From Clostridia bacterium (GTDB lineage Bacteria > Bacillota > TC1 > UBA5767), in contig CP069393.1 in NCBI GenBank assembly GCA_016887505.1, positions 186,001 to 250,000 of the forward strand: DNA of 64,000 nt, in the 5' to 3' direction. Below are positions 50,595 through 60,743 of the stretch, one piece after another. The translations under genes were made by a program, and so were the position numbers. The notes under the pieces are model-generated. The model had not been told where the DNA came from. It made no database searches and saw only the letters and a list, made by a program, of their open reading frames with translations. How positions within the stretch are numbered: position 1 is the first letter of the stretch; the number at the start of each line of letters is the position of its first letter.

Positions 50595-50990
50595 TTATTT
50601 TTCACTTTTTAGAATATCCCTAATTTCAGATAGTAAAACTTCTTCCTTGCTAGGCTCGGGAGGAGCAGCAGGTGCTTCTTCTTCTTTTTTCTTTTTGCTA
50701 ATCATTTTAACCATCATGAAAATGACAAAGGCAATTATCAAAAAGTCTACAATTGCTTGAATGAAGGCTCCATAGAGTATGGCTACCTCAGCTAAATCTC
50801 CGCTTGCCGGGGTAATGACATATTTTAAGTCAGTAAAGCTTACACCACCCAATAGGACACCGATGATAGGCATGATGATATCGTTGACGAGAGAAGAAAT
50901 GATGGCCTTGAAGGCGGCACCAATAATGACGGCTACGGCTAAATCCACAACATTGCCCTTTAGTGCAAATTCCTTAAATTCTTTAAGCAT
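50595..50990 (-). CDS. mscL: Large-conductance mechanosensitive channel
   Basis: 131 residues. [20 protein letters not shown] and [20 protein letters not shown] give the N-terminal and pore helix, the second membrane helix is [15 protein letters not shown], and a charged C-terminal helix ends in [13 protein letters not shown]. It opens under membrane stretch during osmotic downshock. A good AAAGGAGTAATTC site precedes the ATG. Confidence 0.97.
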   Translation of the reverse strand: MLKEFKEFALKGNVVDLAVAVIIGAAFKAIISSLVNDIIMPIIGVLLGGVSFTDLKYVITPASGDLAEVAILYGAFIQAIVDFLIIAFVIFMMVKMISKKKKEEEAPAAPPEPSKEEVLLSEIRDILKSEK

Positions 50991-51197
50991 GAATTACTCC
51001 TTTCTATTCAGAATATATAAATCCTATGTTTATTGTATAGGATAAAGTACCTAACTGCAAAGTAAACGCACATTCCTATCAATCAGCATTAAGGGCTACT
51101 ACTGGGATAGCATATACTTGAACTCATATTAGGCTAATAGGGGGGAGTGGAGATGAAAGGTGTTAGAAAAGTTAAACCCATTGGTATCAAAAAAAAC

Positions 51198-51225
51198 AGC
51201 CCCAATCCTTTAGTAGGATGGGGCT
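51198..51225 (-). terminator. Terminator after the rubrerythrin gene
   Basis: On the minus strand AGCCCCATCCT pairs with AGGATTGGGGCT (one bulge) and is followed by eight T bases. It lies 11 bases past the rubrerythrin stop. Confidence 0.85.
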
Positions 51226-51235
51226 ATATTTAGAC

Positions 51236-51784
51236 TTATGCGAAGTATCTCTTCAAAAGACCTGCGAAAGCGGAGCCATGTCTAGCTTCATCTTTACACA
51301 TTTCATGTACCGTATCGTGAACAGCATCATAGCCTAATTCTTTGGCTCTGGTAGCCAACTCTTTTTTACCCATACAAGCACCATGCTCTGCGTCTACACG
51401 CATTTCTAGGTTTTTCTTGGTGTCCGGAGCGACTACTTCGCCTAGAAGTTCAGCAAACTTAGCAGCGTGTTCAGCTTCTTCGAAAGCAATACGCTTATAG
51501 GCTTCTGCTATTTCAGGAAAACCTTCGCGGTCCGCTTGACGTGACATTGCCAAGTACATACCTACTTCAGAGCATTCGCCCATGAAATTATCTCTTAGGC
51601 CTTGTACTACTTCTGGATCTAAGTCAGCAGCGATACCTACTTTATGTTCATCGGCCCACACTAGCTCGGCGCCTTCTTCCATCTTATTGAATTTACTACC
51701 GGGAACTTTACACTGGGGACAAAACTCTGGGGGTTCACTACCCTCATGAACATAACCACAAACGCTGCATACATATTTACTCAT
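51236..51784 (-). CDS. rbr: Reverse rubrerythrin (rubredoxin domain first)
   Basis: 182 residues. The rubredoxin-type iron site comes first ([12 protein letters not shown], then [10 protein letters not shown]). The four-helix diiron domain follows with [16 protein letters not shown] and [17 protein letters not shown], then [11 protein letters not shown], supplying the E-x-x-H ligands. This order marks the reverse rubrerythrins of clostridia, which reduce hydrogen peroxide and oxygen using NADH-derived electrons. The ATG at 51784 follows AAGGAGGAAAAGACAG and overlaps the perR end by 8 bases, so both share the PerR-controlled promoter. Confidence 0.94.
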   Translation of the reverse strand: MSKYVCSVCGYVHEGSEPPEFCPQCKVPGSKFNKMEEGAELVWADEHKVGIAADLDPEVVQGLRDNFMGECSEVGMYLAMSRQADREGFPEIAEAYKRIAFEEAEHAAKFAELLGEVVAPDTKKNLEMRVDAEHGACMGKKELATRAKELGYDAVHDTVHEMCKDEARHGSAFAGLLKRYFA

Positions 51785-52211
51785 CTGTCTTTTCCTCCTT
51801 TTGATTACAAGCAGGGCAATAGCCCGCATAATAGATTTGAATTTGGTCTACCTTGAATCCTTCGAGCAAGGGCGTATAAAAATCCTTATTATCTATACCC
51901 TCGATATCCATAACTTGGCCACAGCCCTTACAAAAAAAATGGCTGTGCGTAGAGCGGTCCGCATCATAGCGTGTTTTCTCGTCTTCTATGGTGATCTTTT
52001 GGACAATCTGCTCCTCTACTAATAGATGAAGGCTGTTATAGATTGAGGCTTTGGATAGGGTAGGAATGTGCTCCTTTAAATCCATATAGATATCGTCTAC
52101 GCTCGGATGTTTATTCGTACCCAGTAGGTATGAAAGTACCTCTAAACGGATGGAAGTAGGTTTTACATTTTCTTCCCGTAGAATATTTTCCGCTTGTTTT
52201 ATAGTATTCAT
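51777..52211 (-). CDS. perR: PerR-like Fur family peroxide regulator
   Basis: 144 residues. The winged helix contains [20 protein letters not shown] and [20 protein letters not shown]. The regulatory metal site uses H and D ligands around [14 protein letters not shown]. The structural zinc site has FCKGCG and YCPACN, two CxxC pairs as in PerR. The D in RYDAD matches the PerR-type Asp rather than the Fur Glu. ATG at 52211 follows AAAAGAGGTGACC; an upstream start 40 codons earlier crosses the operator and is rejected. It should repress itself and rbr until peroxide oxidises it. Confidence 0.9.
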   Translation of the reverse strand: MNTIKQAENILREENVKPTSIRLEVLSYLLGTNKHPSVDDIYMDLKEHIPTLSKASIYNSLHLLVEEQIVQKITIEDEKTRYDADRSTHSHFFCKGCGQVMDIEGIDNKDFYTPLLEGFKVDQIQIYYAGYCPACNQKEEKTDE

Positions 52212-52221
52212 GGTCACCTCT

Positions 52222-52238
52222 TTTGTAATGATTACAAA
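52222..52238. promoter_or_regulatory. PerR/Fur box in front of perR-rbr
   Basis: TTTGTAATGATTACAAA is a perfect palindrome around the central G and closely follows the PerR consensus TTATAAT-N-ATTATAA. It lies 10 bases upstream of the perR start, covering the promoter or leader. Confidence 0.8.
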
Positions 52239-52281
52239 TTTATAATAAATATAAAAGAGGGAAAAGTCAAGTATATTATAA

Positions 52282-52308
52282 AAAAAGTCACCCCTAGGGT
52301 GACTTTTT
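52282..52308 (-). terminator. Terminator after aconitase
   Basis: AAAAAGTCACCC pairs with GGGTGACTTTTT around CTA, with long A and T runs on both sides. It separates the aconitase gene from perR, both on the minus strand. Confidence 0.88.
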
Positions 52309-52336
52309 TTCTCTATATTTGAATCTTTCAATTCAC

Positions 52337-54262
52337 TTATGCATTCTGTTTTGTGAAGTTCAGAAGACCACCGGCAAGAACAATCTTAACAAATCGCTCA
52401 CTAAGATCATGGGTTACAACATAATCAAGACCCTTGGTTTTGTTATGAAGGATCAATTCATTGGATACAGGAAGGGTTTCTCGGATTTTATCTAAAACAA
52501 GAACATCTCCCAACTCAATGCTATCGTAGTCTTTCTCATTGTTAAAGGTTAGCGGTAGAATACCGAAGTTTACCAAGTTTGCCTTATGAATTCTAGCAAA
52601 ACTCTTGGTGATAACAGCCTGGACACCCAAATACATCGGTGCTAGTGCTGCATGCTCTCGGCTAGACCCTTGTCCATAGTTTTGACCACCTACAATGAAA
52701 CCACCATCTTTTTCCTGGGCACGTACACAGAAACCTTCATCGTTCTGGCAGAAGACATGCTTGGAAATCTCAGGAATATTGGAACGTAGAGGTAAGACTT
52801 TGGCTCCCGCCGGCATGATATGGTCGGTAGTGATGTTGTCTTCCACTTTCAGTAGCACTTCTTTTTCAATATGATTTTCAACTGGTTCCTTAATGGGTAG
52901 TGGCTTTATGTTTGGACCACGACGAACTTCTACTTCTTCCGGATTCTTGGAAGGAGGGATAATCATGCGATCATCAATGATGAAGGTCGTTGGCATTGCA
53001 ATATCCGCAATATCTTCTAGCTCTCTAGGGTCAGCCATGGTACCTTTCAGAGCAGTTGCTGCTGCGGTTTCCGGGCTGGTCAAAAAGATATCAGCATCAG
53101 CGGTACCGGATCTTCCTTTAAAGTTACGGTTGAAGGTCCGAACGGAAACGCCTTTAGAGCAGGGAGCTTGTCCCATTCCGATACATGGACCACATGCAGA
53201 CTCAAGAATTCTTGCACCAGATTCTATAAGAATGCCCAAGGCACCATTGTCTGCCAGCATCTTGTATACTTGGCGGGATCCTGGCGAGATGACCAAAGAT
53301 ACATCTGGGTGTACCATTTTACCCTTCAGAATCGAAGCTACCCGCATCAAATCCATGTAGGAAGAGTTGGTACAACTACCGATTGCAACTTGGTTTACTT
53401 TCATATCACTCAGTGAAGCAACGGTTTTAATGGCATCCGGGCTGTGCGGAGCTGCCGTTAAGGGCTCCAACTCATCTAGGTTGATCTCAATCGTTTCGTC
53501 ATAGGTGGCATCCGCATCGGGTAGCATCTCATGAAAATCCTGTTCCCGGTTTTGGGCGGTAAGAAAGGCCTTGGTGGTTTCATCACTGGGGAAAACGGAA
53601 GTGGTTGCTCCCAATTCAGCACCCATGTTGGTGATGGTAGCGCGTTCCGGAACGCTTAGGGTCTTAACGCCTGGGCCGGTGTATTCCACGATTTTTCCTA
53701 CACCGCCTTTTACGGACATAATCTCAAGAACTTTCAAGATGATATCTTTCGCACTAACATAGCGGGGAAGGGAACCAGTCAGATTTACCTGGACAACCTT
53801 TGGCATGGTTAGGTAGAAGGGTCCGCCTGCCATGGCAACCGCGACATCCAGACCACCTGCTCCAATAGCAATCATGCCCAAACCACCACCGGTGGGGGTA
53901 TGGCTATCAGAACCTAAAAGAGTTTTTCCAGGAACACCAAAACGTTCTAAGTGTACCTGGTGGCAGATGCCATTTCCAGGTCTTGAAAAATAGACACCGT
54001 GCTTGCTGGCAACGGACTGCAGGTATAGATGGTCATCAGCATTTTCAAACCCAGACTGCAGGGTGTTATGGTCTACATAACTGACGGACAGGTCAGTCTT
54101 TACTTGGTCCACTCCCATGGCCTCAAACTGCAAGTAGGCCATGGTGCCAGTTGCATCCTGGGTCAATGTTTGGTCAATGTGTATGGCTATTTCTTCACCC
54201 GGCTCCATGGCGCCTTCCACCAAATGAGCTGAGAGGATTTTTTCTACGATATTTTTTCCCAT
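52337..54262 (-). CDS. Aconitate hydratase
   Basis: 641 residues, the compact aconitase type of anaerobes. The 4Fe-4S ligands are in IGSCTNSSYMDLMRVAS and SACGPCIGMGQAPCSKG. The substrate loops include GSDSHTPTGGGLGMI, and the C-terminal swivel domain has NYGQGSSREHAALAP. It interconverts citrate and isocitrate in the incomplete TCA path to glutamate. ATG at 54262 follows TTTAGGAGGAAGATA; an in-frame start 11 codons upstream is rejected. Confidence 0.94.
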   Translation of the reverse strand: MGKNIVEKILSAHLVEGAMEPGEEIAIHIDQTLTQDATGTMAYLQFEAMGVDQVKTDLSVSYVDHNTLQSGFENADDHLYLQSVASKHGVYFSRPGNGICHQVHLERFGVPGKTLLGSDSHTPTGGGLGMIAIGAGGLDVAVAMAGGPFYLTMPKVVQVNLTGSLPRYVSAKDIILKVLEIMSVKGGVGKIVEYTGPGVKTLSVPERATITNMGAELGATTSVFPSDETTKAFLTAQNREQDFHEMLPDADATYDETIEINLDELEPLTAAPHSPDAIKTVASLSDMKVNQVAIGSCTNSSYMDLMRVASILKGKMVHPDVSLVISPGSRQVYKMLADNGALGILIESGARILESACGPCIGMGQAPCSKGVSVRTFNRNFKGRSGTADADIFLTSPETAAATALKGTMADPRELEDIADIAMPTTFIIDDRMIIPPSKNPEEVEVRRGPNIKPLPIKEPVENHIEKEVLLKVEDNITTDHIMPAGAKVLPLRSNIPEISKHVFCQNDEGFCVRAQEKDGGFIVGGQNYGQGSSREHAALAPMYLGVQAVITKSFARIHKANLVNFGILPLTFNNEKDYDSIELGDVLVLDKIRETLPVSNELILHNKTKGLDYVVTHDLSERFVKIVLAGGLLNFTKQNA

Positions 54263-54415
54263 TATCTTCCTCCTAAATACGTATTTGTTTCGCACTAAAT
54301 ATATCAGATATGGCAGTCTGCGTAAAGAGAATCACTCTAGTGTGTGTCTTATTCTTTCCTATTGCTCATAAATTAGTTAAAATAGAATCAGACATATGCA
54401 AACAGGAGGAATAAC

Positions 54416-54880
54416 ATGAACATTGTATTGGTAGAACCAGAAATACCCGGCAATACTGGAAGCATTGCCAGAACTTGTGCAGCAACAGGAAGTAACCTAC
54501 ATCTGGTGCGTCCCTTAGGGTTTTCTGTAGAGGATAAATATCTGAAGAGGGCTGGACTCGACTATTGGCCCCTAGTTGAAATCACCTATTATGATTCTAT
54601 TGAAGAAGTATTTGAAAAGCACCAAGGCGCCAAATTTCATTTCTTGACGACCAAGGCCAAACATTCCTATGCGGAAGCAACCTTTGGACCAGAAGACTAT
54701 CTGGTTTTTGGCAAGGAAACCAAAGGCTTACCAGAGGATTTGATCCGAGCCAACGAAGACAGCTGCTTCCGAATTCCTATGGTAGACATAAAGGAAGCGA
54801 GAAGTCTGAATCTTTCGAATGCGGCATGTATCGTATTGTATGAGGCACTCAGACAAAATGGATTTGAGGGTCTTCGGTAG
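54416..54880 (+). CDS. trmL: tRNA (cytidine(34)-2'-O)-methyltransferase
   Basis: 154 residues of the SPOUT fold: MNIVLVEPEIPGNTGSIART, then HLVRPLGFSVEDKYLKRAGL, FGKETKGLPEDL and IPMVDIKEARSLNLSNAA, which form the SAM-binding knot. It methylates the wobble base of tRNA-Leu isoacceptors. ATG follows AACAGGAGGAATAAC. The next gene begins directly after its stop codon. Confidence 0.95.
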   Translation: MNIVLVEPEIPGNTGSIARTCAATGSNLHLVRPLGFSVEDKYLKRAGLDYWPLVEITYYDSIEEVFEKHQGAKFHFLTTKAKHSYAEATFGPEDYLVFGKETKGLPEDLIRANEDSCFRIPMVDIKEARSLNLSNAACIVLYEALRQNGFEGLR

Positions 54881-55366
54881 ATGATACGCGTTGGAGTTAT
54901 ATCTGATACACACTTGAAACAGGAGTTTGACTTTTTACCCACTAGAGTGGCTACCGTATTTGATGGGGTGGACCAGATAATCCACTGTGGGGATATCAAT
55001 AGACAGGAGGTATTGGATGAGTTGGGTTTTATTGCCCCTGTTACCGCAGTTTTTGGCAATACGGATCCCTACGAAATGGCGAGTGCCTTAGAGCATCAGG
55101 CCATCCTAAATTTGGGTGATTACCGTATTGGGATAACCCATGGAGAAGGGTTTTCCCAGGCTCGATTAAACGCACTCAAGCGTTTTCGAGATGTAAAACT
55201 GGATATTCTTCTTTACGGACATAGTCATTGTCCTGAAAAAAGTGTAGAACAAGGAATCTATTGTCTCAACCCAGGTTCTGCCACACGACCTCGTTGCACC
55301 ACTAGGGGTACGATAGCAATTCTTACACTAGGCGATGTTATTGAGAGCGAGTTTATTGATCTTTAG
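54881..55366 (+). CDS. YfcE/MJ0936-type metallophosphodiesterase
   Basis: 161 residues: VISDTHLKQ, IIHCGDINRQEV, VFGNTDPYEM, GITHGEGFS and LYGHSHCPEK are the five metal-binding blocks of calcineurin-like phosphoesterases of this size. The GNTD replaces the more common GNCD. It hydrolyses phosphodiesters; the natural substrate is unknown. It starts with no gap after trmL. Confidence 0.92.
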   Translation: MIRVGVISDTHLKQEFDFLPTRVATVFDGVDQIIHCGDINRQEVLDELGFIAPVTAVFGNTDPYEMASALEHQAILNLGDYRIGITHGEGFSQARLNALKRFRDVKLDILLYGHSHCPEKSVEQGIYCLNPGSATRPRCTTRGTIAILTLGDVIESEFIDL

Positions 55367-55383
55367 TACATAAGGAGGATGAA

Positions 55384-55878
55384 ATGAAAAAAACGATGGT
55401 AATGACTGGTATCACACTCTTATTAGTAGGATTAATCTCTTTGCTAGGTGCTACAGATGTGATTCCGTTAGGGATGGGATTGGTTTGGCCGCTATCACTT
55501 TTGCTGCCAGGTCTTTTCTTTCAAATCATATTTTGGGTCAAGAGAAATCGTTTTGGTGAAGAAATTTTGATACCATCCGGAATCTTGATTGTATATGCCC
55601 TATTTTTCTTTGTGGCTGAATCAAGAGGTTTTGAGATTCTGTCGACGGGTTGGCCGATATTTCCCTTAGGAGTTGCCTTGGGCTTTCTACAAACCTATCT
55701 ATTTGGCAGTCGAAAATCAATCTATCTATTCATCGGACAGATACTGCTGATTTTTTCTGTGCTTGCCATTCTTTTTAATTCACTTAGCCTAGATTTGGAT
55801 GGGATTTTATTCCCCATAATTTTGATGTTTTTAGGTATTTTGGCAGTAATTCAGGCCTTTTGGAAAGACCGAAGCTGA
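55384..55878 (+). CDS. Integral membrane protein, LiaI/DUF5668-like
   Basis: 164 residues with five or six membrane helices, starting MTGITLLLVGLISLLGATDV and ending in ILMFLGILAVIQAFWK. The repeating G-W-P pattern (LVWPLSLLLPGLFF, TGWPIFPLGVALGF) resembles the LiaI/DUF5668 toast-rack-associated membrane proteins of Firmicutes. Function is unknown. The ribosome site is AAGGAGGATGAA, 17 bases after the phosphodiesterase gene. Confidence 0.75.
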   Translation: MKKTMVMTGITLLLVGLISLLGATDVIPLGMGLVWPLSLLLPGLFFQIIFWVKRNRFGEEILIPSGILIVYALFFFVAESRGFEILSTGWPIFPLGVALGFLQTYLFGSRKSIYLFIGQILLIFSVLAILFNSLSLDLDGILFPIILMFLGILAVIQAFWKDRS

Positions 55879-56012
55879 GTAACTACTGATATCTACGCTA
55901 GACTTCGGATATGGGCTTCTGTGGTTTGTTGACAAGTCCCAAAGGGTATACAATAAAGTTGTTAAGATTGATTGCAAGCTGTGTATTCTGTATATGGAAA
56001 GGTGTGATTTTT

Positions 56013-56291
56013 TTGTCAAATGTTCCGAAAACAAAAGAAAATTTGAAAAAATGTCTCTGTATGAAATGTCCTAGCTATACGTTTGCTTGTAAGGTGAAAT
56101 CTATGCCGGGCAATGCTATTTTGATGATGAGTGATATGGATAAGAAGCTTCATGCTGAAGCCATGTATTGTGCTTACGAAAAAAGCAATTGCATAAGTGA
56201 AGATAAGGGTTGTATCTGTAGCACTTGCGAGCTCTATAAAGAGTATGGGCTGACGAACGGTTACTACTGCACTGCAGATGGTGGAAAGTAA
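56013..56291 (+). CDS. DUF2769 family Cys-rich protein, 92 aa
   Basis: The product shows CLCMKCPSYTFACK, MYCAYEKSNCI and GCICSTCELYKEYGL, then YYC near the end: ten or more cysteines in the DUF2769 pattern common in methanogens and clostridia. It probably binds metal or an Fe-S centre. The start chosen is TTG at 56013, after GAAAGGTGTGATTTTT; the frame stays open 34 codons upstream but without a ribosome site and with low-quality sequence. Confidence 0.75.
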   Translation: MSNVPKTKENLKKCLCMKCPSYTFACKVKSMPGNAILMMSDMDKKLHAEAMYCAYEKSNCISEDKGCICSTCELYKEYGLTNGYYCTADGGK

Positions 56292-56343
56292 GAATCCACG
56301 TACAAAAAACTGTGCTAGCAAATACTGTATGTGTGAAAATTTG

Positions 56344-56388
56344 AATACCCAAGGCAGATTTATAATAAAATTGCCTTGGGTATTTTTT
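56344..56388 (+). terminator. Terminator after the DUF2769 gene
   Basis: AATACCCAAGGCA pairs with TGCCTTGGGTATT and a run of T bases follows. Confidence 0.88.
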
Positions 56389-56699
56389 TATTGGGTGGTA
56401 AGTCCTTCGGTGTACTTCGTAATAGAATTCAATCCTTCTTGAATATCTAGTCCTTAGCTGATGAGATTCAACTAGTGAGTCTAGAATATGAAATAGAAAA
56501 CCGCTCTTTCAACCCAAAAGAAATGGTATAATTGCATTAGAAGAAGAAAAATTGTAGGGATATACGTGTTCGGGGTAGAAAATAGGAAAGCAGGGTCAAA
56601 GGTGGGATTCGTATGAACTGCTTAGGTAAGTTTTATTTATAAAATCGGCTAGAATAAAATTTGGTACAATATAAGTCGGAAGGAAGGAAGACAAATCAT
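56389..56699 (+). promoter_or_regulatory. Upstream region of dnaE
   Basis: No gene is seen. Candidate -10 boxes are TATAAT near 56526 (in TGGTATAAT, an extended -10) and TACAAT at 56665-56670. Neither has a convincing -35. The first may drive a long leader. Confidence 0.4.
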
Positions 56700-59600
56700 A
56701 TGACAACAGAAAAAACAGAAGGTTTACATAGTGGCTTTGTCCACCTTCATAATCATACAGGGTACAGCCTACTAGATGGAGCCGCTAGAATTCCAGACAT
56801 GGTTAAGCGGGCGAAAGAACTCAAGATGGATGCACTAGCCATTACGGATCATGGGGTTATGTATGGTGTGGTTGACTTCTATAAAGAATGTAAAAAGCAA
56901 GGCATTAATCCCATCGTTGGGTGCGAAGTATATGTAGCTAAAAATTCAAGATTGGACAAGAGGCCTAGGATTGATGAAGAACGTTATCATCTGGTGCTGC
57001 TGTGTAAAAACATGGTGGGCTATAAAAACTTGGTTAAGTTGGTTTCCGCGTCCCATACGGAAGGCTTCTATTATAAGCCAAGGATAGATTTTGAACTCTT
57101 AGAGGAACATCATGAAGGACTGATTGCTACTAGTGCCTGCATTGCAGGGGAGATTCCTAGTAAGATTCTTGACGGAGATCTTGCTGGGGCAAAAGACATT
57201 GCCATTCAGTATAAGGCCTTATTTGGGGAAGACTTCTTTATCGAATTACAAGACCATGGTATGCGACAAGAAAAAGAAGCCAACCTGCATCTTATTGCTA
57301 TTGCAAATGAATTGGATATTCCGCTCATTTGTGCCAATGATGCTCACTACGTCGTAAGGGAGGATGCCAAGAGTCATGATGCTCTATTATGCATTCAAAC
57401 CGGTAAGACGATTGGCGATGAGGACCGGATGCGCTTCGAGGGAGAAGAATTTTATCTGAAATCCCAAGAGGAAATGGAGTCCTTGTTTTCCCACGTACCA
57501 GAAGCGCTTGAAAACACGGTGCGAATCTCGGAACGTTGCAAGTTGGAATTTGAATTTGGAAAGCTCTATCTGCCCAAATATGAAGTACCTGAGGGATACA
57601 CCTTGAACACCTATCTCCATGAATTATGTCGCCAGGGCGTGGAAAAGCGTCTAGGAGAGATGACAGAGGAAATCCAAAAAAGACTGGACTATGAGCTTTC
57701 TGTAATTGAAAAGATGGATTATCCAGGCTATTTTTTGATCGTTTGGGACATGATTAACTTTGCTCGTAGCAATGGTATCTATGTGGGACCTGGAAGAGGT
57801 TCTGCAGCCGGAAGTTTGGTTGCCTATGTATTGTTCATAACAGACATCAATCCTTTGCAATATAATCTATTGTTTGAACGTTTCTTGAATCCGGAGCGGG
57901 TGAGCATGCCAGATATTGATACGGATTTCTGCTATGAGCGCCGGGGTGAAGTCATTGAATATCTCATCAAGAAATATGGCGAGGAGCATGTGGCCCAGAT
58001 TGTTACCTTCGGTACCTTATCGGCAAGGACTGCTATCCGGGATATTGGCCGTGTGCTAGATCTGCCACTACCATTAGTGGACAAAGTGGCTAAGATGATA
58101 CCGGGAGAACTGAATATTACACTGGATAAAGCCTTAGAGATGAATCCTGAGCTAAGGCGAATTATGGATGAACAAGAAGAAATTGCCCATCTAATCCAAA
58201 TCGCAAGAAAGCTTGAAGGCCTTCCGCGTCATAGCTCCACCCATGCTGCCGGACTCGTCATTGCACCTGGACCGGTGGATGACTATATTCCCATTCTCAA
58301 GGGACAAGGAGATATTCGAGCAACCCAATACAATATGACTACCGTTGAGGAGATGGGTCTTCTCAAGATGGATTTACTAGGCTTAAGGACATTAACGGTA
58401 ATTGGAAAGACCATTAATAATATTCAAACGACCCAAGGCACTTGTTTAGACCTGGACCAAATTCCATTGGATGACCCCGAAACCTATCAACTGTTGGGAA
58501 GAGGAGATACCACCAGCATATTCCAACTGGAGAGCGCAGGAATGCAGAATATCTTAAAAAGCCTGAAACCGGAGGTTTTTGAGGATATTGTTGCCCTAGT
58601 CGCCTTGTATAGACCAGGACCTCTTGGCAGTGGCATGGTCGATGATTTTGTGGACGGCAAACATGGAAAAATAAAGACCACCTATTTGCATCCTTTACTT
58701 GAACCCATATTGCAAGATACGTATGGTGTCATTCTCTACCAAGAACAAGTAATGCGCATTGCTAGTGATATGGCAGGCTTTACACTGGGAGAAGCGGATT
58801 TATTGCGCCGTGCTATGGGCAAAAAGAAAAAGAAAATCATTGAAGAACAAAAAAACCATTTTATCTCAGGGGCAAAAAAACAGGGTGTTTCTGAAAAAGT
58901 AGCTGAAAAGGTTTATGAACGGATGGCTCATTTTGCAGGCTATGGATTTAATAAATCCCATTCAGCTGCATATGCCTTGATTTCATACCGTACAGCCTAC
59001 TTAAAAGCGCATTATCCGAAAGAATTTATGGCAGCCATGCTGACCTCTATTATGCAGAATACCGATAAAGTAACCTTGTATATTGAGGAGTGCAAAAAAA
59101 TGGATATCAAGATACTGCCACCCGATATAAATGAGTCCTATGCTGATTTCACACCGGTAACCAAGGGAATTCGTTTTGGGATTGCGGCAGTAAAAAATGT
59201 GGGGCGCGGTGCTATAGAGAGTATAGTAGAAGCGAGACAAGATGGTCCTTTTACGACCCTGGATGATTTTTGTGAAAGAACAGATTTACGCCATGTCAAC
59301 AAGCGAGTAGTAGAAGGTCTGGCCCTTTGTGGAGCACTAGATAGCTTTGGGCTGTTTCGTAGCCAAATCGTGCAAATGCTACCCAAAGCATTTGATCGGG
59401 CTGAAAAAAGAAGGGATGATATAGATTCTGGACAAGTGTCCCTGTTTGATTCACCAGGAATCGAACTGGAAGAGCACACACCAGTACCGCCCATTAAAGA
59501 ATATCCTCAGCGAGAATTGCTTGATATGGAGAAAAATGCGCTCGGCTTTTATATTAGTGGACATCCTTTGGAACCCTACCGCAACCTATTCGAAGACAAA

Positions 59601-60239
59601 AGAATTCGTAGCCTTGCTAGCATTGATGAAAAAGATGATGGAGAAATGATCATTGTCTGTGGCATGGTGAGTAAGATTAAAAGAAGTGTGACCAAGAAGA
59701 ATGAGAACATGGCCTATGTCACCATAGAGGATCTATATAAAAGTATAGACGTTTTGGTTTTCCCAAGACTATATGCAGAAATGGGTGTCCAATTAAAGGA
59801 AGATCAGGTCGTATTGCTTAGAGGAAGGCTCAATTGCAACGAGGAAGAAACCAAGATTTTTGCCGATGCATTTCAATTTGAGGTAACACCAGATACCCAA
59901 CTGCAGGATTCTTTTATGCGTGGCTTAAGTAGAAAGGCAAGGCAGGCTAATGCATCTGCACCAGCAGTAGAGTCCTCGCCTGTTCCTCAAACGTCTCAGA
60001 ATAAGGAAGATACAATTCCGGCAAGGGTGACCATTCGTGTAGTTAATCGCGAAAATCAAAAGATTGAAGAGTGCTTGACAAGCACGCGCGAACTGCTAGA
60101 CGGTGCAAGCAAAGGTGAAACGGATGTTTTTTTCTATCTCGAAGGGAAGATTCGAGTCAGTCTTAGACAAAAAAAATATATTGACCGAAAAATCTATGAT
60201 AAACTTTGTAGAGTATGGGGAGAAAACAACATCGAGTAA
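56700..60239 (+). CDS. dnaE: DNA polymerase III subunit alpha
   Basis: 1179 residues. The N-terminal PHP domain starts VHLHNHTGYSLLDGAARIPD. The polymerase core has GPGRGSAAGSLVAYVL and the catalytic PDIDTDF; FGTLSARTAIRDIGRV and YRPGPLGSGMVDDFVDGKHG are further signature blocks. An HhH region and an OB fold (EMIIVCGMVSKIKRSVTKKN) follow. It replicates the chromosome as part of the Pol III holoenzyme. ATG at 56700 is chosen after GGAAGGAAGAC; a start 13 codons earlier overlaps a promoter-like box. coaD follows 21 bases on. Confidence 0.96.
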   Translation: MTTEKTEGLHSGFVHLHNHTGYSLLDGAARIPDMVKRAKELKMDALAITDHGVMYGVVDFYKECKKQGINPIVGCEVYVAKNSRLDKRPRIDEERYHLVLLCKNMVGYKNLVKLVSASHTEGFYYKPRIDFELLEEHHEGLIATSACIAGEIPSKILDGDLAGAKDIAIQYKALFGEDFFIELQDHGMRQEKEANLHLIAIANELDIPLICANDAHYVVREDAKSHDALLCIQTGKTIGDEDRMRFEGEEFYLKSQEEMESLFSHVPEALENTVRISERCKLEFEFGKLYLPKYEVPEGYTLNTYLHELCRQGVEKRLGEMTEEIQKRLDYELSVIEKMDYPGYFLIVWDMINFARSNGIYVGPGRGSAAGSLVAYVLFITDINPLQYNLLFERFLNPERVSMPDIDTDFCYERRGEVIEYLIKKYGEEHVAQIVTFGTLSARTAIRDIGRVLDLPLPLVDKVAKMIPGELNITLDKALEMNPELRRIMDEQEEIAHLIQIARKLEGLPRHSSTHAAGLVIAPGPVDDYIPILKGQGDIRATQYNMTTVEEMGLLKMDLLGLRTLTVIGKTINNIQTTQGTCLDLDQIPLDDPETYQLLGRGDTTSIFQLESAGMQNILKSLKPEVFEDIVALVALYRPGPLGSGMVDDFVDGKHGKIKTTYLHPLLEPILQDTYGVILYQEQVMRIASDMAGFTLGEADLLRRAMGKKKKKIIEEQKNHFISGAKKQGVSEKVAEKVYERMAHFAGYGFNKSHSAAYALISYRTAYLKAHYPKEFMAAMLTSIMQNTDKVTLYIEECKKMDIKILPPDINESYADFTPVTKGIRFGIAAVKNVGRGAIESIVEARQDGPFTTLDDFCERTDLRHVNKRVVEGLALCGALDSFGLFRSQIVQMLPKAFDRAEKRRDDIDSGQVSLFDSPGIELEEHTPVPPIKEYPQRELLDMEKNALGFYISGHPLEPYRNLFEDKRIRSLASIDEKDDGEMIIVCGMVSKIKRSVTKKNENMAYVTIEDLYKSIDVLVFPRLYAEMGVQLKEDQVVLLRGRLNCNEEETKIFADAFQFEVTPDTQLQDSFMRGLSRKARQANASAPAVESSPVPQTSQNKEDTIPARVTIRVVNRENQKIEECLTSTRELLDGASKGETDVFFYLEGKIRVSLRQKKYIDRKIYDKLCRVWGENNIE

Positions 60240-60260
60240 AAATTGCAAGGGAGTGATTAA

Positions 60261-60743
60261 ATGAAGATCGCCGTCTATCCTGGGTCTTTTGACCCACTAA
60301 CGAATGGACATCTTGATATCATCGAGCGGTCGGTGCATATCTTTGATAAAGTAATATTAGCGATAGCGAAGGAAAACTATAAAGAGTCACTGTTTTCTGT
60401 TGAGGAGCGCATCGAAATGATTGCCGAAGCGCTAAAGGGCTATGAGACTGTGAAAATTGAAGCCTTTGAAGGATTGTTAGTGCAATATGCCAAGAAAAAA
60501 GGAGCATGTGCCTTAATCCGGGGTTTGCGCGCAGTATCAGACTTTGAATATGAATTTCAGATGTCGCTTATGAACCGCAAACTAGAACCTGATGTTGAAA
60601 CGGTATTTCTGATGACATCAGCAGAAAATGCCTTTATCAGTTCGACGATGATCAAACAGGTTGCATCTTTACAGGGTAATATTCACGGCTTGGTTCCACC
60701 GGTCGTGGAGAAAGCTTTATTCCGAACATTCAAAGGGGATTAA
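60261..60743 (+). CDS. coaD: Phosphopantetheine adenylyltransferase
   Basis: 160 residues: YPGSFDPLTNGHLDIIERS with the T/H-x-x-H nucleotidyltransferase motif, IRGLRAVSDFEYEFQM, and FISSTMIKQVASLQG. It makes dephospho-CoA from phosphopantetheine and ATP. The start follows CAAGGGAGTGATTAA. mtrB starts directly after the stop codon. Confidence 0.97.
   Translation: MKIAVYPGSFDPLTNGHLDIIERSVHIFDKVILAIAKENYKESLFSVEERIEMIAEALKGYETVKIEAFEGLLVQYAKKKGACALIRGLRAVSDFEYEFQMSLMNRKLEPDVETVFLMTSAENAFISSTMIKQVASLQGNIHGLVPPVVEKALFRTFKGD

Noticed and set aside
51153-51234. 26-codon frame (MKGVRKVKPIGIKKN...) on the plus strand after GGGGGGAGTGGAG
   Set aside because: Its second half is the rubrerythrin terminator hairpin, and its residues resemble no family.
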